Shown: positions 1 to 8,649 of the stretch, in pieces
Position numbering within the stretch: position 1 is the first letter of the stretch
Layout: each line of letters starts with the position of its first letter
Source of the DNA: Glutamicibacter sp. B1
Lineage (GTDB): Bacteria > Actinomycetota > Actinomycetes > Actinomycetales > Micrococcaceae
DNA: 64,000 bases
NCBI RefSeq assembly: GCF_039602135.1
Contig: NZ_CP125942.1
Span: 1,054,001-1,118,000, forward strand
Direction of reading: 5' to 3'
Translations under genes and position numbers: made by a program
Notes under the pieces: generated by a model
The model's input: only the letters and a program-made list of their open reading frames with translations
Database searches by the model: none
What the model was told of the DNA's origin: nothing

Positions 1-612
1 CCGAAAGAGCTTGGTGAAATTCCGGTGGTGTTGGCCAATGCTTCCAGCCCTGATTTGAAGTTTTCATCAGTAGTCCCTGATGAAAAACAGATTGGTCTTG
101 ACGCCACGGGTCATTTGCTCAGTTTCGGTCACCAGCGGGTTGGTTTTGCAACGGTTAACGAAAACGTCCCTTCCGCTCTTGGGCGCGAAGAAGGATATCG
201 CTCGGCCATGCGGGCTGCCGGGATTGCCGTGAATGAAGCGTGGGTTTGTGCGAAAACTGGTGACGCTGCCGGCGGCCGTGAAGCAGGACGACTCATCCTG
301 GATCGGGAAGACCGGCCTACTGCCATCTTCTGTTTTAACGATGAAATAGCCATGGGCGTTTATCAGGCAGCCAATGACCTTGGACTGAGAATCCCAGAAG
401 ACCTGTCGGTGATTGGCGTTGATGATCTTCAACTGATCACCCAAGCATTGGTTCCAACACTTAGCACTATAGCCTTGCCTCATTATCAGATGGGGCATTG
501 GGCGGTGTCACAGCTTTTTACTCAGGCAACGGCGCAGAACGGCGCTCGCATCGCCGAGAAGCTTCGATGCCATTTGGTTCAACGTGAATCCGTCAAAGCA
601 CCACGGTCATAA
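1..612 (+). CDS. LacI-family transcriptional regulator, C-terminal part (5' end outside window)
   Basis: The frame is open from the first base and ends at TAA 610-612, leaving 203 residues. These match the ligand-binding/dimerisation half of LacI/GalR regulators (periplasmic-binding-protein fold): AIFCFNDEIAMGVYQAANDLG followed by the DLSVIGVDD stretch and the PTLSTIALP segment typical of the family's end. The helix-turn-helix lies upstream of the window. The gene is convergent with the GH32 gene, with only 4 bases between the stops. Two LacI-type palindromes sit in the nearby GH32/GH68 divergent spacer, so I infer that it controls fructan metabolism in response to a sugar; the effector cannot be read from the sequence. 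Confidence 0.9.
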   Translation, partial: PKELGEIPVVLANASSPDLKFSSVVPDEKQIGLDATGHLLSFGHQRVGFATVNENVPSALGREEGYRSAMRAAGIAVNEAWVCAKTGDAAGGREAGRLILDREDRPTAIFCFNDEIAMGVYQAANDLGLRIPEDLSVIGVDDLQLITQALVPTLSTIALPHYQMGHWAVSQLFTQATAQNGARIAEKLRCHLVQRESVKAPRS

Positions 613-616
613 GAAA

Positions 617-2248
617 TTACTGACGTTGAGTTTCAGCTACCGCCAGTGGCGTAGTTTGTGATTCTCGCACATCGGTGGTTCCGCCCAGCGACTTGAGGGT
701 CACTTCGTGCCCCCCTGGGGTCAGGAAGGCATTGGAGCTCAAAGACACTTCTCCGTCTTGTGCGAAGACCTCAACAGATGTCGTATCCACAACAATGTCT
801 AAGGTAAGCTGCCCATCGTGCACCGGAAGCTGCTCGCTACGAATCTCGCGGTAGAGATCGGGCATGGAGCCTGCGATCTTGTCCTCACCTCGGTTTAGGA
901 ACAGTTTCTGCTCATTGAAGTTGTAGCCAACGGTGACTTTAGCTCCGTGGGCATCATTGAGTTCAACGAGAGTTTCTTCGCTGGGAGCGTTTTTATCTTG
1001 GCTCAGATCGATATGTAGTCGATAAGCATCGGAAGTTGCCTTGCCTAGCGAAGCGCTTTGATCTGCGGTCACAGACTGCGGGTCCGAGGTTTCTGGTTGG
1101 CCTTCGAGTTCGTTGAGGGCAGGGATTGGTTCCGAGAACAATTGAGCCTGTCCATCGACGTCGCGCAGCGAAAGCTGGCGTACCGTGGACATCGTTCCAC
1201 CAGACCAATCGCTCATTGGCAGTTCGCCTGCGTAGGCCCAGTTATTCATCCAGCCCATGGCGTAGCGATGTGCCAATTGGTCTTGCGCATGGGGGTCATC
1301 CCAGGTGACTGCTGCATAGAAGTCGGAACCAGCATCGAGCCAACGCGGATCATTCTGGTCAGCAGAGAAGTTCTTGCCGTCGAAAGAACCGGTCCAATAG
1401 GTGTATCCGGTGGTGCGTCCTGACTCAGCTCCGTTGGCACTGACTCCCAGTACCCACGTGGTTCGTTCAGGATCTCCGTCTACGGACATCTGGAACAGAT
1501 CGGGGCATTCGACAATTCCAAGACCGGTGGTTTCAAAACCTGATTGGTAGTTCCAAGACTTTAGATCGCTAGACGTGTAGAACCCGACTTTGCTTCCTTC
1601 GGCCAGGAGCATGAGCCACTGATTGCGTTCCTTGTCCCATACGATCTTCGGATCTCGCCAAGCTTCGACACCTGGGTTGTCCATGACCGGGTTGCCTTCG
1701 TAGGAAGTAAAAGAGTAACCGCCGTCTGTTGAGTAGAACAGGGACTGACGCTGCACACCATCAACCTGTTGGGTTACCAAAGAGACGACCGCATTTTTGC
1801 CAAAACCGGCAGTGTTCTCGGTGTCGACTACGGCACTGCCAGTCCAGATGTCACCGAGACCGTTTTTGTACTTCTCGATAGCAACGCCTTCATCCTTCCA
1901 ATGAATGAAGTCAGTTGACGTTGCGTGATACCACTCAGTGCCGTTACCTTCCGGGTAATCAGCGTTGTAAAGGTAGTAAAAATGCCACACGCCATCAAGG
2001 AAAAAGGGCCGCTGCGGATCGTTCATCCAATTTGAATTGGGAGTGAGATGTGTTGCCGGGCGGTACTCAGACCAGCTCGCAGAACGTTGAAACGTTAAGC
2101 CATCCTGAGGTGGTTGAGTCTCTTCAGGAACAGAGGCTTGCGGCGTGGAATGCAAAATTTGCCATGACACCACAGTTCCGAGCACCAATGCGCAGAGTAC
2201 TGCTATCGCTATAAGCTTTCTGGTTTTCTTTGGCTGTGGTTCTGTCAT
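617..2248 (-). CDS. GH32 fructan hydrolase (levanase / beta-fructofuranosidase), membrane-anchored or secreted
   Basis: A 543-residue glycoside hydrolase family 32 enzyme that would release fructose from levan, inulin or sucrose. The three GH32 catalytic motifs are present: WMNDP (nucleophile Asp about 77), WRDP (Asp about 199) and ECPDLF (acid/base Glu about 247). A charged N-terminus (PKKTRK) is followed by a hydrophobic stretch at about residues 11-31 with no obvious lipobox, so it is either an uncleaved anchor or a signal peptide. ATG 2248 is chosen because GGAAAG lies about 8 bases upstream; a start four codons earlier is also open. A C-terminal beta-sandwich-like region follows the catalytic domain. 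It is divergent from levansucrase across the operator region. Family assignment is secure; the preferred linkage is not. Confidence 0.92.
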   Translation of the reverse strand: MTEPQPKKTRKLIAIAVLCALVLGTVVSWQILHSTPQASVPEETQPPQDGLTFQRSASWSEYRPATHLTPNSNWMNDPQRPFFLDGVWHFYYLYNADYPEGNGTEWYHATSTDFIHWKDEGVAIEKYKNGLGDIWTGSAVVDTENTAGFGKNAVVSLVTQQVDGVQRQSLFYSTDGGYSFTSYEGNPVMDNPGVEAWRDPKIVWDKERNQWLMLLAEGSKVGFYTSSDLKSWNYQSGFETTGLGIVECPDLFQMSVDGDPERTTWVLGVSANGAESGRTTGYTYWTGSFDGKNFSADQNDPRWLDAGSDFYAAVTWDDPHAQDQLAHRYAMGWMNNWAYAGELPMSDWSGGTMSTVRQLSLRDVDGQAQLFSEPIPALNELEGQPETSDPQSVTADQSASLGKATSDAYRLHIDLSQDKNAPSEETLVELNDAHGAKVTVGYNFNEQKLFLNRGEDKIAGSMPDLYREIRSEQLPVHDGQLTLDIVVDTTSVEVFAQDGEVSLSSNAFLTPGGHEVTLKSLGGTTDVRESQTTPLAVAETQRQ

Positions 2249-2373
2249 CGGTCTTTCCAATAGTTGGGGTTTAAAACGCCAGACTAGTTGGACGGCGCAG
2301 AAGCGTCGTCGCAGAGATTTTGGGGGAGAGATCGTGCATCACTACGAGTGACCGCTAACCACGCTAACGAATA

Positions 2374-2389
2374 TCCAAAACGATTTGCA
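2374..2389. promoter_or_regulatory. Imperfect LacI-type operator
   Basis: TCCAAAACGATTTGCA differs from the perfect palindrome at 2440-2455 at two positions. It keeps the central CG and the AAAC/GTTT-like arms characteristic of LacI/GalR operators. It lies nearer the GH32 start. Confidence 0.65.
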
Positions 2390-2439
2390 AACAATGTGAC
2401 GGAGATTTCGTTATGAATCCTAAAAAATGTGATCCTGCT

Positions 2440-2455
2440 TCCAAAACGTTTTGGA
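2440..2455. promoter_or_regulatory. Perfect 16-bp LacI-type operator
   Basis: TCCAAAACGTTTTGGA is a perfect 16-bp palindrome with a central CG, the hallmark of LacI/GalR operators. It lies 105 bases before the levansucrase start. The likely ligand is the LacI protein encoded at 1-612 (inference). Confidence 0.8.
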
Positions 2456-2559
2456 TACGTTGACACAAGCTATGCGAATCCTTAGATTCGACTGTGGAGA
2501 GAACGTGTATCACGGTCAGAGCGATTGTCCGATTCCATATCGAACAAAGGCAAACAATC

Positions 2560-4131
2560 GTGAACAAACAACGTACGAAGCGTGGCATTCTTACTGCCGC
2601 ACTGAGCATCGGGGCACTTGGTGCTACCTTGATCTCGGGGCCAGCTGTAGCTGCCACCGACGCAGTACCTGGCTTCCCACAGCCAACCGAGCATACTCAG
2701 AAGGCTTACAGCCCAACGGACAATTTCACCTCGCGTTGGACTCGTGCTGATGCAAAGCAGCTCAAGGCCATGTCTGATCCAGATGCCGGTTCGCGTGAAA
2801 ATTCCATGCCTACGGAATACACCATGCCGACCGTTTCTCAGGACTTCCCTGACATGTCCAACGAAAAAGTTTGGGTCTGGGATACCTGGCCACTGATCGA
2901 CGAAAACGCTAACCAGTACAGCGTCAACGGTCAGGAAATCATCTTCTCGTTGGTTGCCGACCGCAAGTTGGGCTTCGATGAGCGTCACCAGTACGCACGC
3001 ATCGGCTACTTCTACCGCCCAGCAGGAATCCCTGCTGACGAGCGTCCCGAAGATGGCGGCTGGACCTACGGCGGCCAGGTCTTCGACGAAGGCGTAACTG
3101 GCAAGATCTTTGAAGATCAGTCTTTCACCCACCAGACCCAGTGGTCGGGCTCCGCACGCGTGAGCAAGAACGGTGAAATCAAGCTCTTCTTCACCGACGT
3201 TGCTTTCTACCGCGACAAGGACGGCCAGGACGTCAAGCCTTATGACTCACGCATCGCATTGAGTGTTGGTCACGTCCACTCGAACAAAAAGGGCGTGAAG
3301 CTGACCGGCTTCAACAAGGTCAAGGAACTGCTGCAGGCAGACGGTAAGAACTACCAGAATGCTGCGCAGAACTCCTACTACAACTTCCGTGACCCATTCA
3401 CCTTCGTAGATCCTGCACACCCAGGCGAGACCTACATGGTCTTTGAAGGCAACTCGGCCATGGATCGTGACGATGCCAAGTGCACTGCTGAAGATCTTGG
3501 TTACCGCGAGGGCGAAACCAACGGTGAAACCGTTGATCAAGTAAACAAGTCCGGTGCAACCTACCAGATCGGTAACGTTGGCCTGGCTCGTGCCAAGAAC
3601 AAGGCACTGACTGAGTGGGAATTCCTGCCACCAATCTTGTCGGCCAACTGCGTTACCGACCAGACTGAGCGCCCGCAGATCTACATGCAGGATGGCAAGT
3701 ACTACCTGTTCACCATTAGCCACCGCTCGACTTTCGCTACCGGCATTGACGGTCCAGAAGGCGTTTACGGTTTCGTTGGTAACGGTATCCGCAGTGACTA
3801 CCAGCCACTGAACCGTGGCTCGGGTCTAGCACTTGGTAGCCCAACGAACTTGAACTTCGCAGCAGGTAGCCCATTCGCTCCTGACTACAACCAGCACCCG
3901 GGTCAGTTCCAGGCATACTCACACTACGTCATGCCAGGCGGTCTAGTTCAGTCCTTCATCGACACCATTGGCACCAAGGACAACTTTGTTCGCGGTGGTA
4001 CTTTGGGCCCAACCGTTAAGCTCAACATCAAGGGCGACTCGGCAACTGTCGACTACAGCTATGGCAACAACGGACTTGGCGGATGGGCAGACATCCCAGC
4101 CAACCGTGAGCTGAAGAACAAAAAGAAGTAG
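2560..4131 (+). CDS. Secreted GH68 levansucrase
   Basis: A 523-residue GH68 enzyme that splits sucrose and polymerises fructose into levan, or transfers it, outside the cell. GTG 2560 is chosen because AAAGG sits 9 bases upstream and it gives a classical signal peptide (NKQRTKR, a hydrophobic core, then AVAA about residues 29-32). Catalytic residues are visible: WDTWP (nucleophile Asp about 108), FRDPF (transition-state Asp about 278) and TERPQIY (acid/base Glu about 370). An upstream in-frame GTG at 2494 would add a non-signal-like tail. The neighbouring GH32 enzyme could recycle the polymer. It ends before a strong bidirectional hairpin. Confidence 0.94.
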   Translation: MNKQRTKRGILTAALSIGALGATLISGPAVAATDAVPGFPQPTEHTQKAYSPTDNFTSRWTRADAKQLKAMSDPDAGSRENSMPTEYTMPTVSQDFPDMSNEKVWVWDTWPLIDENANQYSVNGQEIIFSLVADRKLGFDERHQYARIGYFYRPAGIPADERPEDGGWTYGGQVFDEGVTGKIFEDQSFTHQTQWSGSARVSKNGEIKLFFTDVAFYRDKDGQDVKPYDSRIALSVGHVHSNKKGVKLTGFNKVKELLQADGKNYQNAAQNSYYNFRDPFTFVDPAHPGETYMVFEGNSAMDRDDAKCTAEDLGYREGETNGETVDQVNKSGATYQIGNVGLARAKNKALTEWEFLPPILSANCVTDQTERPQIYMQDGKYYLFTISHRSTFATGIDGPEGVYGFVGNGIRSDYQPLNRGSGLALGSPTNLNFAAGSPFAPDYNQHPGQFQAYSHYVMPGGLVQSFIDTIGTKDNFVRGGTLGPTVKLNIKGDSATVDYSYGNNGLGGWADIPANRELKNKKK

Positions 4132-4195
4132 CTCGAATACTTCATCAACGACCGTTATATCGCTAGGGGCAATATCCCAAGCGAACTGCGGTTAG

Positions 4196-4239
4196 ACAAC
4201 AGCGGCTTCCCCAACTGTGGTTGGGGAAGCCGCTGTTGT
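4196..4239. terminator. Bidirectional terminator between levansucrase and surface-protein genes
   Basis: A perfect 20-bp inverted repeat (arms 4196-4215 and 4220-4239) with a 4-base loop TGTG lies between two convergent stops (4131 and 4275). There is no long T run, so termination strength is inferred from stem length. Confidence 0.8.
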
Positions 4240-4274
4240 CTGCCCACGAGCATTCTTAGTCGGCGAAGCGAATA

Positions 4275-6488
4275 CTAACCGTGGCGGCCCCGTCGACGTA
4301 CGGAAATGGCGATAGCCCCCACTGCAATTAGGCCCAGTGCCAGGCCACCTGCAAGCAGTAAGCCAGAGCTAGCTCCGGTCTCTGCGAGCTTGTCATCCCT
4401 GCCGTGCTCATCCTCGGAAGTTTTTCGTTGGTCATCAGAAGCAGTCGGCGTGACGGTGGCATTTTGTGAAGGCGTGCTCTCATCATCTGATGGTTCCGAA
4501 GTTGGATCGTCAGAAGGCGTATTGGAAGGATCTTCCGATGGCTCGACTGTTGGGTTCTCGGTTGGCTCAGTCGTAGGCTCTGGAGCAGAAGCAAACAGCC
4601 CAAACCAGGTAGAAACGGTTGCTGAATCCTCAGCCGCTACACGTGACTTTGCACCAGTAGCATCATCTTCGGAACCAGAAGTCGTCTTCTTCGTTCCCTT
4701 CAGATAGTACGTTCCGGCAGTTAGCTCGGGCGTCCGAGAATCGTTTATGACCAGAGACCTATCGTTGACAGTGAAGTCGACTGAGTTGAGCGCCGTAGGT
4801 TTGCCATCCGAAGTGACGTACTGCAACTCGTAGTCGTAGTTGTCATCAGTGATCTGTGGGAACTCATTTGGAATCTTGAAAGTAAGTTCCTTTTGGCCGG
4901 TTTCAGCCAGTAGGACGCCGAGTCGGCTATCTACGATCTTCGAGTCCAGCGACAAAGCGCTTGAACCAGCGATAAGTGCAGAGATTACACGCCCGTTTGA
5001 GTCCTCAACGGAAACCAGTAACTGGTTATGGTCTTTGAGGCTACTCGCGAACGAATCATCAGCAGTGATGGTTAGCTTGCCGTCTTTGACTGACCCGGTA
5101 ATGATTTGTGGATTCGCCTCAGGAGAAGTTCGGTACGTGACAGCAACGTCGCCGTCGTTGACATGCGTATTCGTATTGAATACGTAAGTTCCTTCGGCAA
5201 CAGACGAAGACTCACTGTCGTAGGAAAGATTCTCTTCCCCCGGCGCGACGTGGTCGCCTGACTCCGGATCTTGAGCTTCAGGAACTTCGGTTGGTTCTAC
5301 TGTTGGTTCGGTGGTTGGTTCCGAAGTTTCAGTAGGTTTAGCCGTTGGTTCGGTGGTTTCGGTTGGTTCTACTGTTGGTTCGGTGGTTGGTTCCGAAGTT
5401 TCAGTAGGTTTAGCCGTTGGTTCGGTGGTTTCGGTTGGTTCTACTGTTGGTTCGGTGGTTGGTTCCGAAGTTTCAGTAGGTTCTGCCGTTGGTTCGGTGG
5501 TTTCGGTTGGTTCTACTGTTGGTTCGGTGGTTGGTTCCGAAGTTTCAGTAGGTTCTGCCGTTGGTTCCGTGGTTTCGGTAGGTTCTACTGTTGGTTCCGT
5601 GGTTTCAGTGGGTTCTGCCGTTGGTTCCGGCGACTTGTCGTACAGTCCCACATAGCTCGTTGCGTAGTCCTTGCCATTGGCTCCATTGAGTCTCACGAAG
5701 TAGCCGTCACCTTCGGTGAGTTGTGGAAGTCGGCTGTCTTTAAGAACAACTTGATTATTGACAAGCGCGATATCTTCAACGTCTAAATCAACAAATCCGC
5801 TGGTCTCTTCAGCTGCGGGATCCTTCGAGTAGTAAGAAATTGTGGCGGTGGCTCCAGTCAAGGAGAAGAAATCCGCTGGTACATCAAATTTCCAGGATGC
5901 TGATCCTGTCTCAATCAGAGGTGTGCCGGAAAGCTTTTCTATAGACCCTGTCACTAGGCGGAGCCCGTCGGCAGGTTTGTTAATCGCGCCACCGAGATAT
6001 GTGCGGTCCGCATTTTCTAAGTTGAATCCGTAATTGACCTGCCGGGTAATATAACCTTCTTCGTTCGGGGCAGTGGGATTGGGATTCGGATCAATGGTGA
6101 TCGTCACTTGATCGTTGGCAACAGAAACGTTGTCGTAGGCCTCTCCGGAGTTTGGGAATACACTCGCACTGCCTGAGATAGGAGTCCCATCCTTGATGAG
6201 TCCGGGAAGAGTGTCAAAAACAATTTTTCCGGCCTTGAAATCAGTTGCTGCGTCATTGTATTTGAAGTTTTCCTCCCCGTTGTTCACGGCGGTCACGGGA
6301 TGAAGATTGTAAATTGGTGGGGCATCGCTGGCTGGATTTGCTACAGAAATAGATACTTTTGATGCTGCTTCTGCAGGAGTGGAAGATGCGACTCCGACGG
6401 ATATTCCGCTAATGGCTAGCGAACCTGCGGTGATTACGGCGAGGGGTAGGCGCGTGGAGCGTGTGTGCTTGCGAGAGATGCGGTTCAT
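4275..6488 (-). CDS. LAXTG-anchored cell-wall surface protein with Pro/Thr/Glu repeats
   Basis: A 737-residue surface protein. The N-terminus is a signal peptide (basic MNRISRKHTRSTR, hydrophobic core, then PAEAA). The C-terminus has the sorting signal LAETG at about 701-705, a hydrophobic span and the basic tail RRRGRHG. LAXTG is the motif of actinobacterial class E sortases. Two beta-rich regions, about 45-280 and 410-640, share phrases such as SRxPELT and are separated by a PTE/PTT-rich stalk with a 24-residue tandem repeat. No enzymatic motif was recognised; adhesion or a structural role is inference. The gene is convergent with levansucrase. GAAGG lies upstream of ATG 6488 at rather long spacing. 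Confidence 0.88.
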   Translation of the reverse strand: MNRISRKHTRSTRLPLAVITAGSLAISGISVGVASSTPAEAASKVSISVANPASDAPPIYNLHPVTAVNNGEENFKYNDAATDFKAGKIVFDTLPGLIKDGTPISGSASVFPNSGEAYDNVSVANDQVTITIDPNPNPTAPNEEGYITRQVNYGFNLENADRTYLGGAINKPADGLRLVTGSIEKLSGTPLIETGSASWKFDVPADFFSLTGATATISYYSKDPAAEETSGFVDLDVEDIALVNNQVVLKDSRLPQLTEGDGYFVRLNGANGKDYATSYVGLYDKSPEPTAEPTETTEPTVEPTETTEPTAEPTETSEPTTEPTVEPTETTEPTAEPTETSEPTTEPTVEPTETTEPTAKPTETSEPTTEPTVEPTETTEPTAKPTETSEPTTEPTVEPTEVPEAQDPESGDHVAPGEENLSYDSESSSVAEGTYVFNTNTHVNDGDVAVTYRTSPEANPQIITGSVKDGKLTITADDSFASSLKDHNQLLVSVEDSNGRVISALIAGSSALSLDSKIVDSRLGVLLAETGQKELTFKIPNEFPQITDDNYDYELQYVTSDGKPTALNSVDFTVNDRSLVINDSRTPELTAGTYYLKGTKKTTSGSEDDATGAKSRVAAEDSATVSTWFGLFASAPEPTTEPTENPTVEPSEDPSNTPSDDPTSEPSDDESTPSQNATVTPTASDDQRKTSEDEHGRDDKLAETGASSGLLLAGGLALGLIAVGAIAISVRRRGRHG
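5293..5580. repeat. Four tandem 72-bp repeats inside the surface-protein gene
   Basis: Unit starts are at 5293, 5365, 5437 and 5509, each 72 bp and encoding a 24-residue Thr/Glu/Pro unit. The two units at 5293 and 5365 share the variant GGTTTAGCC (Lys codon) while the other two have GGTTCTGCC (Glu codon), which points to recent whole-unit duplication. Degenerate PTE units continue to about 5640. Confidence 0.95.
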
Positions 6489-6961
6489 TGGGAGTAACCT
6501 TCAGCTTCAGTGCAGTGCGGGCAGAACTAGTTCCACCAAGATTTCACCAGCGAAACTTCGATCAGTAGATCACAATTTGATAACAGGTTCAACAACCGAT
6601 TTGATATGCAATCTTGCTGACTACTCGGATTACCTAGTCAGGCTGAACTTTATTTGATTGCTAAAGCGTAGTTTTTTAGAGTGGCTTCACCTGTGGGGAT
6701 TCAAAGTTCAATTCCCGATGCACCCATGTCATTAACCGTTGGCGAAATGCGGTCCTGGTTTCATGGCTAGCTCTGGTTTCGATCTGAGTTGATCTCAAAG
6801 GCTTGGATGCAAAGCTACGACGGTAACGTCCTATTGAAACGTCCTAACGGAGAATTTCCTTGAACATCGGCAGCGTTCTCAGGCTCGCAGTGCAGTTATC
6901 GCTGTGTAGGGCAGAGTTAGTTCGCCGTCGCTCGCTATAGACTGAGGGTGCGGGCTATTTC
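6489..6961. other. 473-base intergenic region, no gene seen
   Basis: It lies between the start of the surface-protein gene (6488) and the stop of the DUF1883 gene (6962). It holds AT-rich stretches that could carry the surface-protein promoter, and a short direct repeat of AACGTCCT around 6825-6846. I found no ORF with a credible ribosome site, no complete tRNA and no strong hairpin. Confidence 0.5.
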
Positions 6962-7255
6962 CTATGGTTCAAACTTCACTGGTTCCTGCACGTCCACGGA
7001 ATGGCGGACTCCACGCGCGCCTAGTCCATCAAGGTCGATGGCTAAGTACCAAGGTCCTGAATGCGGAACCTTGATTCGGTACGGTGCTCGACGGGCAAGA
7101 CCACCATGGAATTTATGCTGTTCGCCATCTTGATAGGCTGCAAAATTCTCTGGGTCCATCAAGCGTAGATTTGCCGGCCCGCTGAGGGTCACCACTAGAA
7201 CACTGCCACGCTCAAGAAAATCCCATGCGTATTCGACGAAACTCTTCTCGCTCAA
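6962..7255 (-). CDS. DUF1883 domain-containing protein
   Basis: A 97-residue protein matching the DUF1883 pattern: a short N-terminus, LxRGSVLVVTLSGPANLRLMD, a GG..RRAPYRIKVP segment and HSGPWYLAIDLDGLGARGVRHSVDV. The domain function is unknown; proteins of this family are small and cytoplasmic, with no signal peptide here. It stands alone on the minus strand; the preceding adh transcript is separated by the hairpin 7300-7342. AGGAGG-like bases (AGGAGGTCAGGGAC) lie upstream of the start. Confidence 0.8.
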   Translation of the reverse strand: MSEKSFVEYAWDFLERGSVLVVTLSGPANLRLMDPENFAAYQDGEQHKFHGGLARRAPYRIKVPHSGPWYLAIDLDGLGARGVRHSVDVQEPVKFEP

Positions 7256-7299
7256 GTCCCTGACCTCCTTATTGGTCCGCTAGTACAAGAATGTAAGAA

Positions 7300-7342
7300 A
7301 GGCGTGTGGCCCAACAACATTGAGCTGTTGGGCCACACGCCT
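7300..7342 (-). terminator. Terminator of the alcohol dehydrogenase gene
   Basis: A perfect 17-bp inverted repeat (arms 7300-7316 and 7326-7342) with a 9-base loop lies immediately downstream of the adh stop at 7357 on the minus strand. Confidence 0.8.
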
Positions 7343-7356
7343 CAAGCAATAAGAAA

Positions 7357-8403
7357 TTAGGCCATCGTTGCGGTGTCGATGACGAAGCGGTAGCGAACAT
7401 CCGACTTCAAAACGCGTTCGTAAGCCTCATTGATCTTGTCTGCGGAAATTACTTCAATTTCTGCACCGATTCCGTGCTCGCCACAGAAGTCCAGCATGTC
7501 CTGGGTCTCCTTGATCCCGCCAATGTTGGAGCCAGCGAATGAACGACGACCACCAATCAGAGCGAAAGCGTTCACCGGAAGTGGCTCGGCTGGTGCACCA
7601 ACGTTGACCAAGGTACCGTCAACGCGAAGTAGTTGCAGGAATGCACTGATGTTGATCGATGCACTGACCGTGTTGATGATCAGGTCGAACGTCTTGTGCA
7701 GGTCCTTGAAAGTAGCCTCGTCGCTGGTGGCGCGGTAGTCGCTGGCACCAAGCTTCAGACCGTCTTCCTTCTTCTTCAGCGACTGCGACAACACAGTTAC
7801 CTCGGCACCCATGGCACTGGCAATCTTGACCGCCATGTGGCCTAGACCGCCAAGACCGACAACGGCAACCTTCTTACCTGGGCCGGCATTCCAGTGATGC
7901 AGTGGGGAGTAGGTGGTAATGCCTGCGCACAGTAGGGGAGCAGCAACATCAAGTTCAATGCTGTCAGGAATGCTCAGGACGAACTTCTCGGTGACGACGA
8001 CATTGGTGGTGTATCCACCCTGGGTGACGGTTCCGTCGCGATCAATGGCGCCATAGGTGCCGGTCATGCCTTCAACACAGAACTGTTCTAGGTCATCGAG
8101 GCAGTATTCGCACTTGCCGCAAGAATTTACCATGCAGCCTACGCCGACGCGGTCGCCGACCTTGTGCTTGGTGACCTCGGAGCCAACTTCTGCCACGATG
8201 CCGGCGATCTCATGGCCTGGAGCCAGCGGGTAAGACTGTGGTCCCCAATCGCCACGGACCGTGTGGATGTCTGAGTGGCAGATGCCAGCGTACTTGATGT
8301 CAATCAGGACATCGTGTGGACCGACTTCGCGTCGTTCGATCTGGATGGGAGCCAGAGGCTCGGTTGCTGACGGGGCTGCGTATGCGTTGGCCATAGTAGT
8401 CAT
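7357..8403 (-). CDS. Zinc-dependent NAD(P) alcohol dehydrogenase (YahK/CAD-like)
   Basis: A 348-residue medium-chain dehydrogenase/reductase. Catalytic zinc ligands are in CHSD (about 42) and GHE (about 65). The structural-zinc lobe is [15 protein letters not shown] (about 95-109). The nucleotide-binding glycine motif is [11 protein letters not shown] (about 178). The overall pattern fits the cinnamyl-alcohol dehydrogenase-like subgroup that reduces aldehydes broadly. ATG 8403 is supported by AAGGAAG about 11 bases upstream; ATG 8394 is an alternative. It is a single-gene unit with its own terminator. Detoxification of aldehydes is a reasonable role but substrate is not shown. Confidence 0.92.
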   Translation of the reverse strand: MTTMANAYAAPSATEPLAPIQIERREVGPHDVLIDIKYAGICHSDIHTVRGDWGPQSYPLAPGHEIAGIVAEVGSEVTKHKVGDRVGVGCMVNSCGKCEYCLDDLEQFCVEGMTGTYGAIDRDGTVTQGGYTTNVVVTEKFVLSIPDSIELDVAAPLLCAGITTYSPLHHWNAGPGKKVAVVGLGGLGHMAVKIASAMGAEVTVLSQSLKKKEDGLKLGASDYRATSDEATFKDLHKTFDLIINTVSASINISAFLQLLRVDGTLVNVGAPAEPLPVNAFALIGGRRSFAGSNIGGIKETQDMLDFCGEHGIGAEIEVISADKINEAYERVLKSDVRYRFVIDTATMA

Positions 8404-8649
8404 AGGAGTGTTCTTCCTTTGTTTATCTGTTTACGTGATTCCGTCAGCCGGTATCGGCTCACGGAGGTATTCAGTTACTTGCGAATCCAGATTTTCGCGC
8501 ATTGTCGCTATCACTTCGTGTGAGAAATGATGCTTAGTAGGAAAGTTGTGACTTGTTCCCTCTAAGGACAACTTCAATCGATCCGTAAATAATCCCAACT
8601 GGACGAGATTTTTTATCCGAATTTGAGACGGGCTTGGATAGAAGGCGGA

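Larger units (their letters stand above)
2249..2559. promoter_or_regulatory. Divergent promoter region of the GH32 and GH68 genes
   Basis: A 311-base spacer between divergent fructan genes with no convincing ORF. It holds two LacI-type palindromes (2374-2389 and 2440-2455), and the levansucrase ribosome binding site AAAGG at about 2546-2550. The palindromes lie 66 bp apart centre to centre, which could allow looping or independent control of the two promoters. I could not assign -35/-10 boxes with confidence. Confidence 0.75.

Noticed and set aside
2482..3132. 216-codon antisense ORF over levansucrase
   Set aside because: It overlaps the well-supported GH68 coding region and the divergent promoter, with no homology or ribosome site.
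5293..5640. Regular direct repeats resembling an array
   Set aside because: The repeats are contiguous, in frame and encode a Pro/Thr/Glu stalk. There are no spacers, so this is not a CRISPR array.
6680..6730. tRNA-like 3' end (GTTCAATTCCC followed by GCACCCA)
   Set aside because: The T-arm stem does not pair and no acceptor, D or anticodon arms can be assembled upstream. It is not a tRNA or a convincing att remnant.
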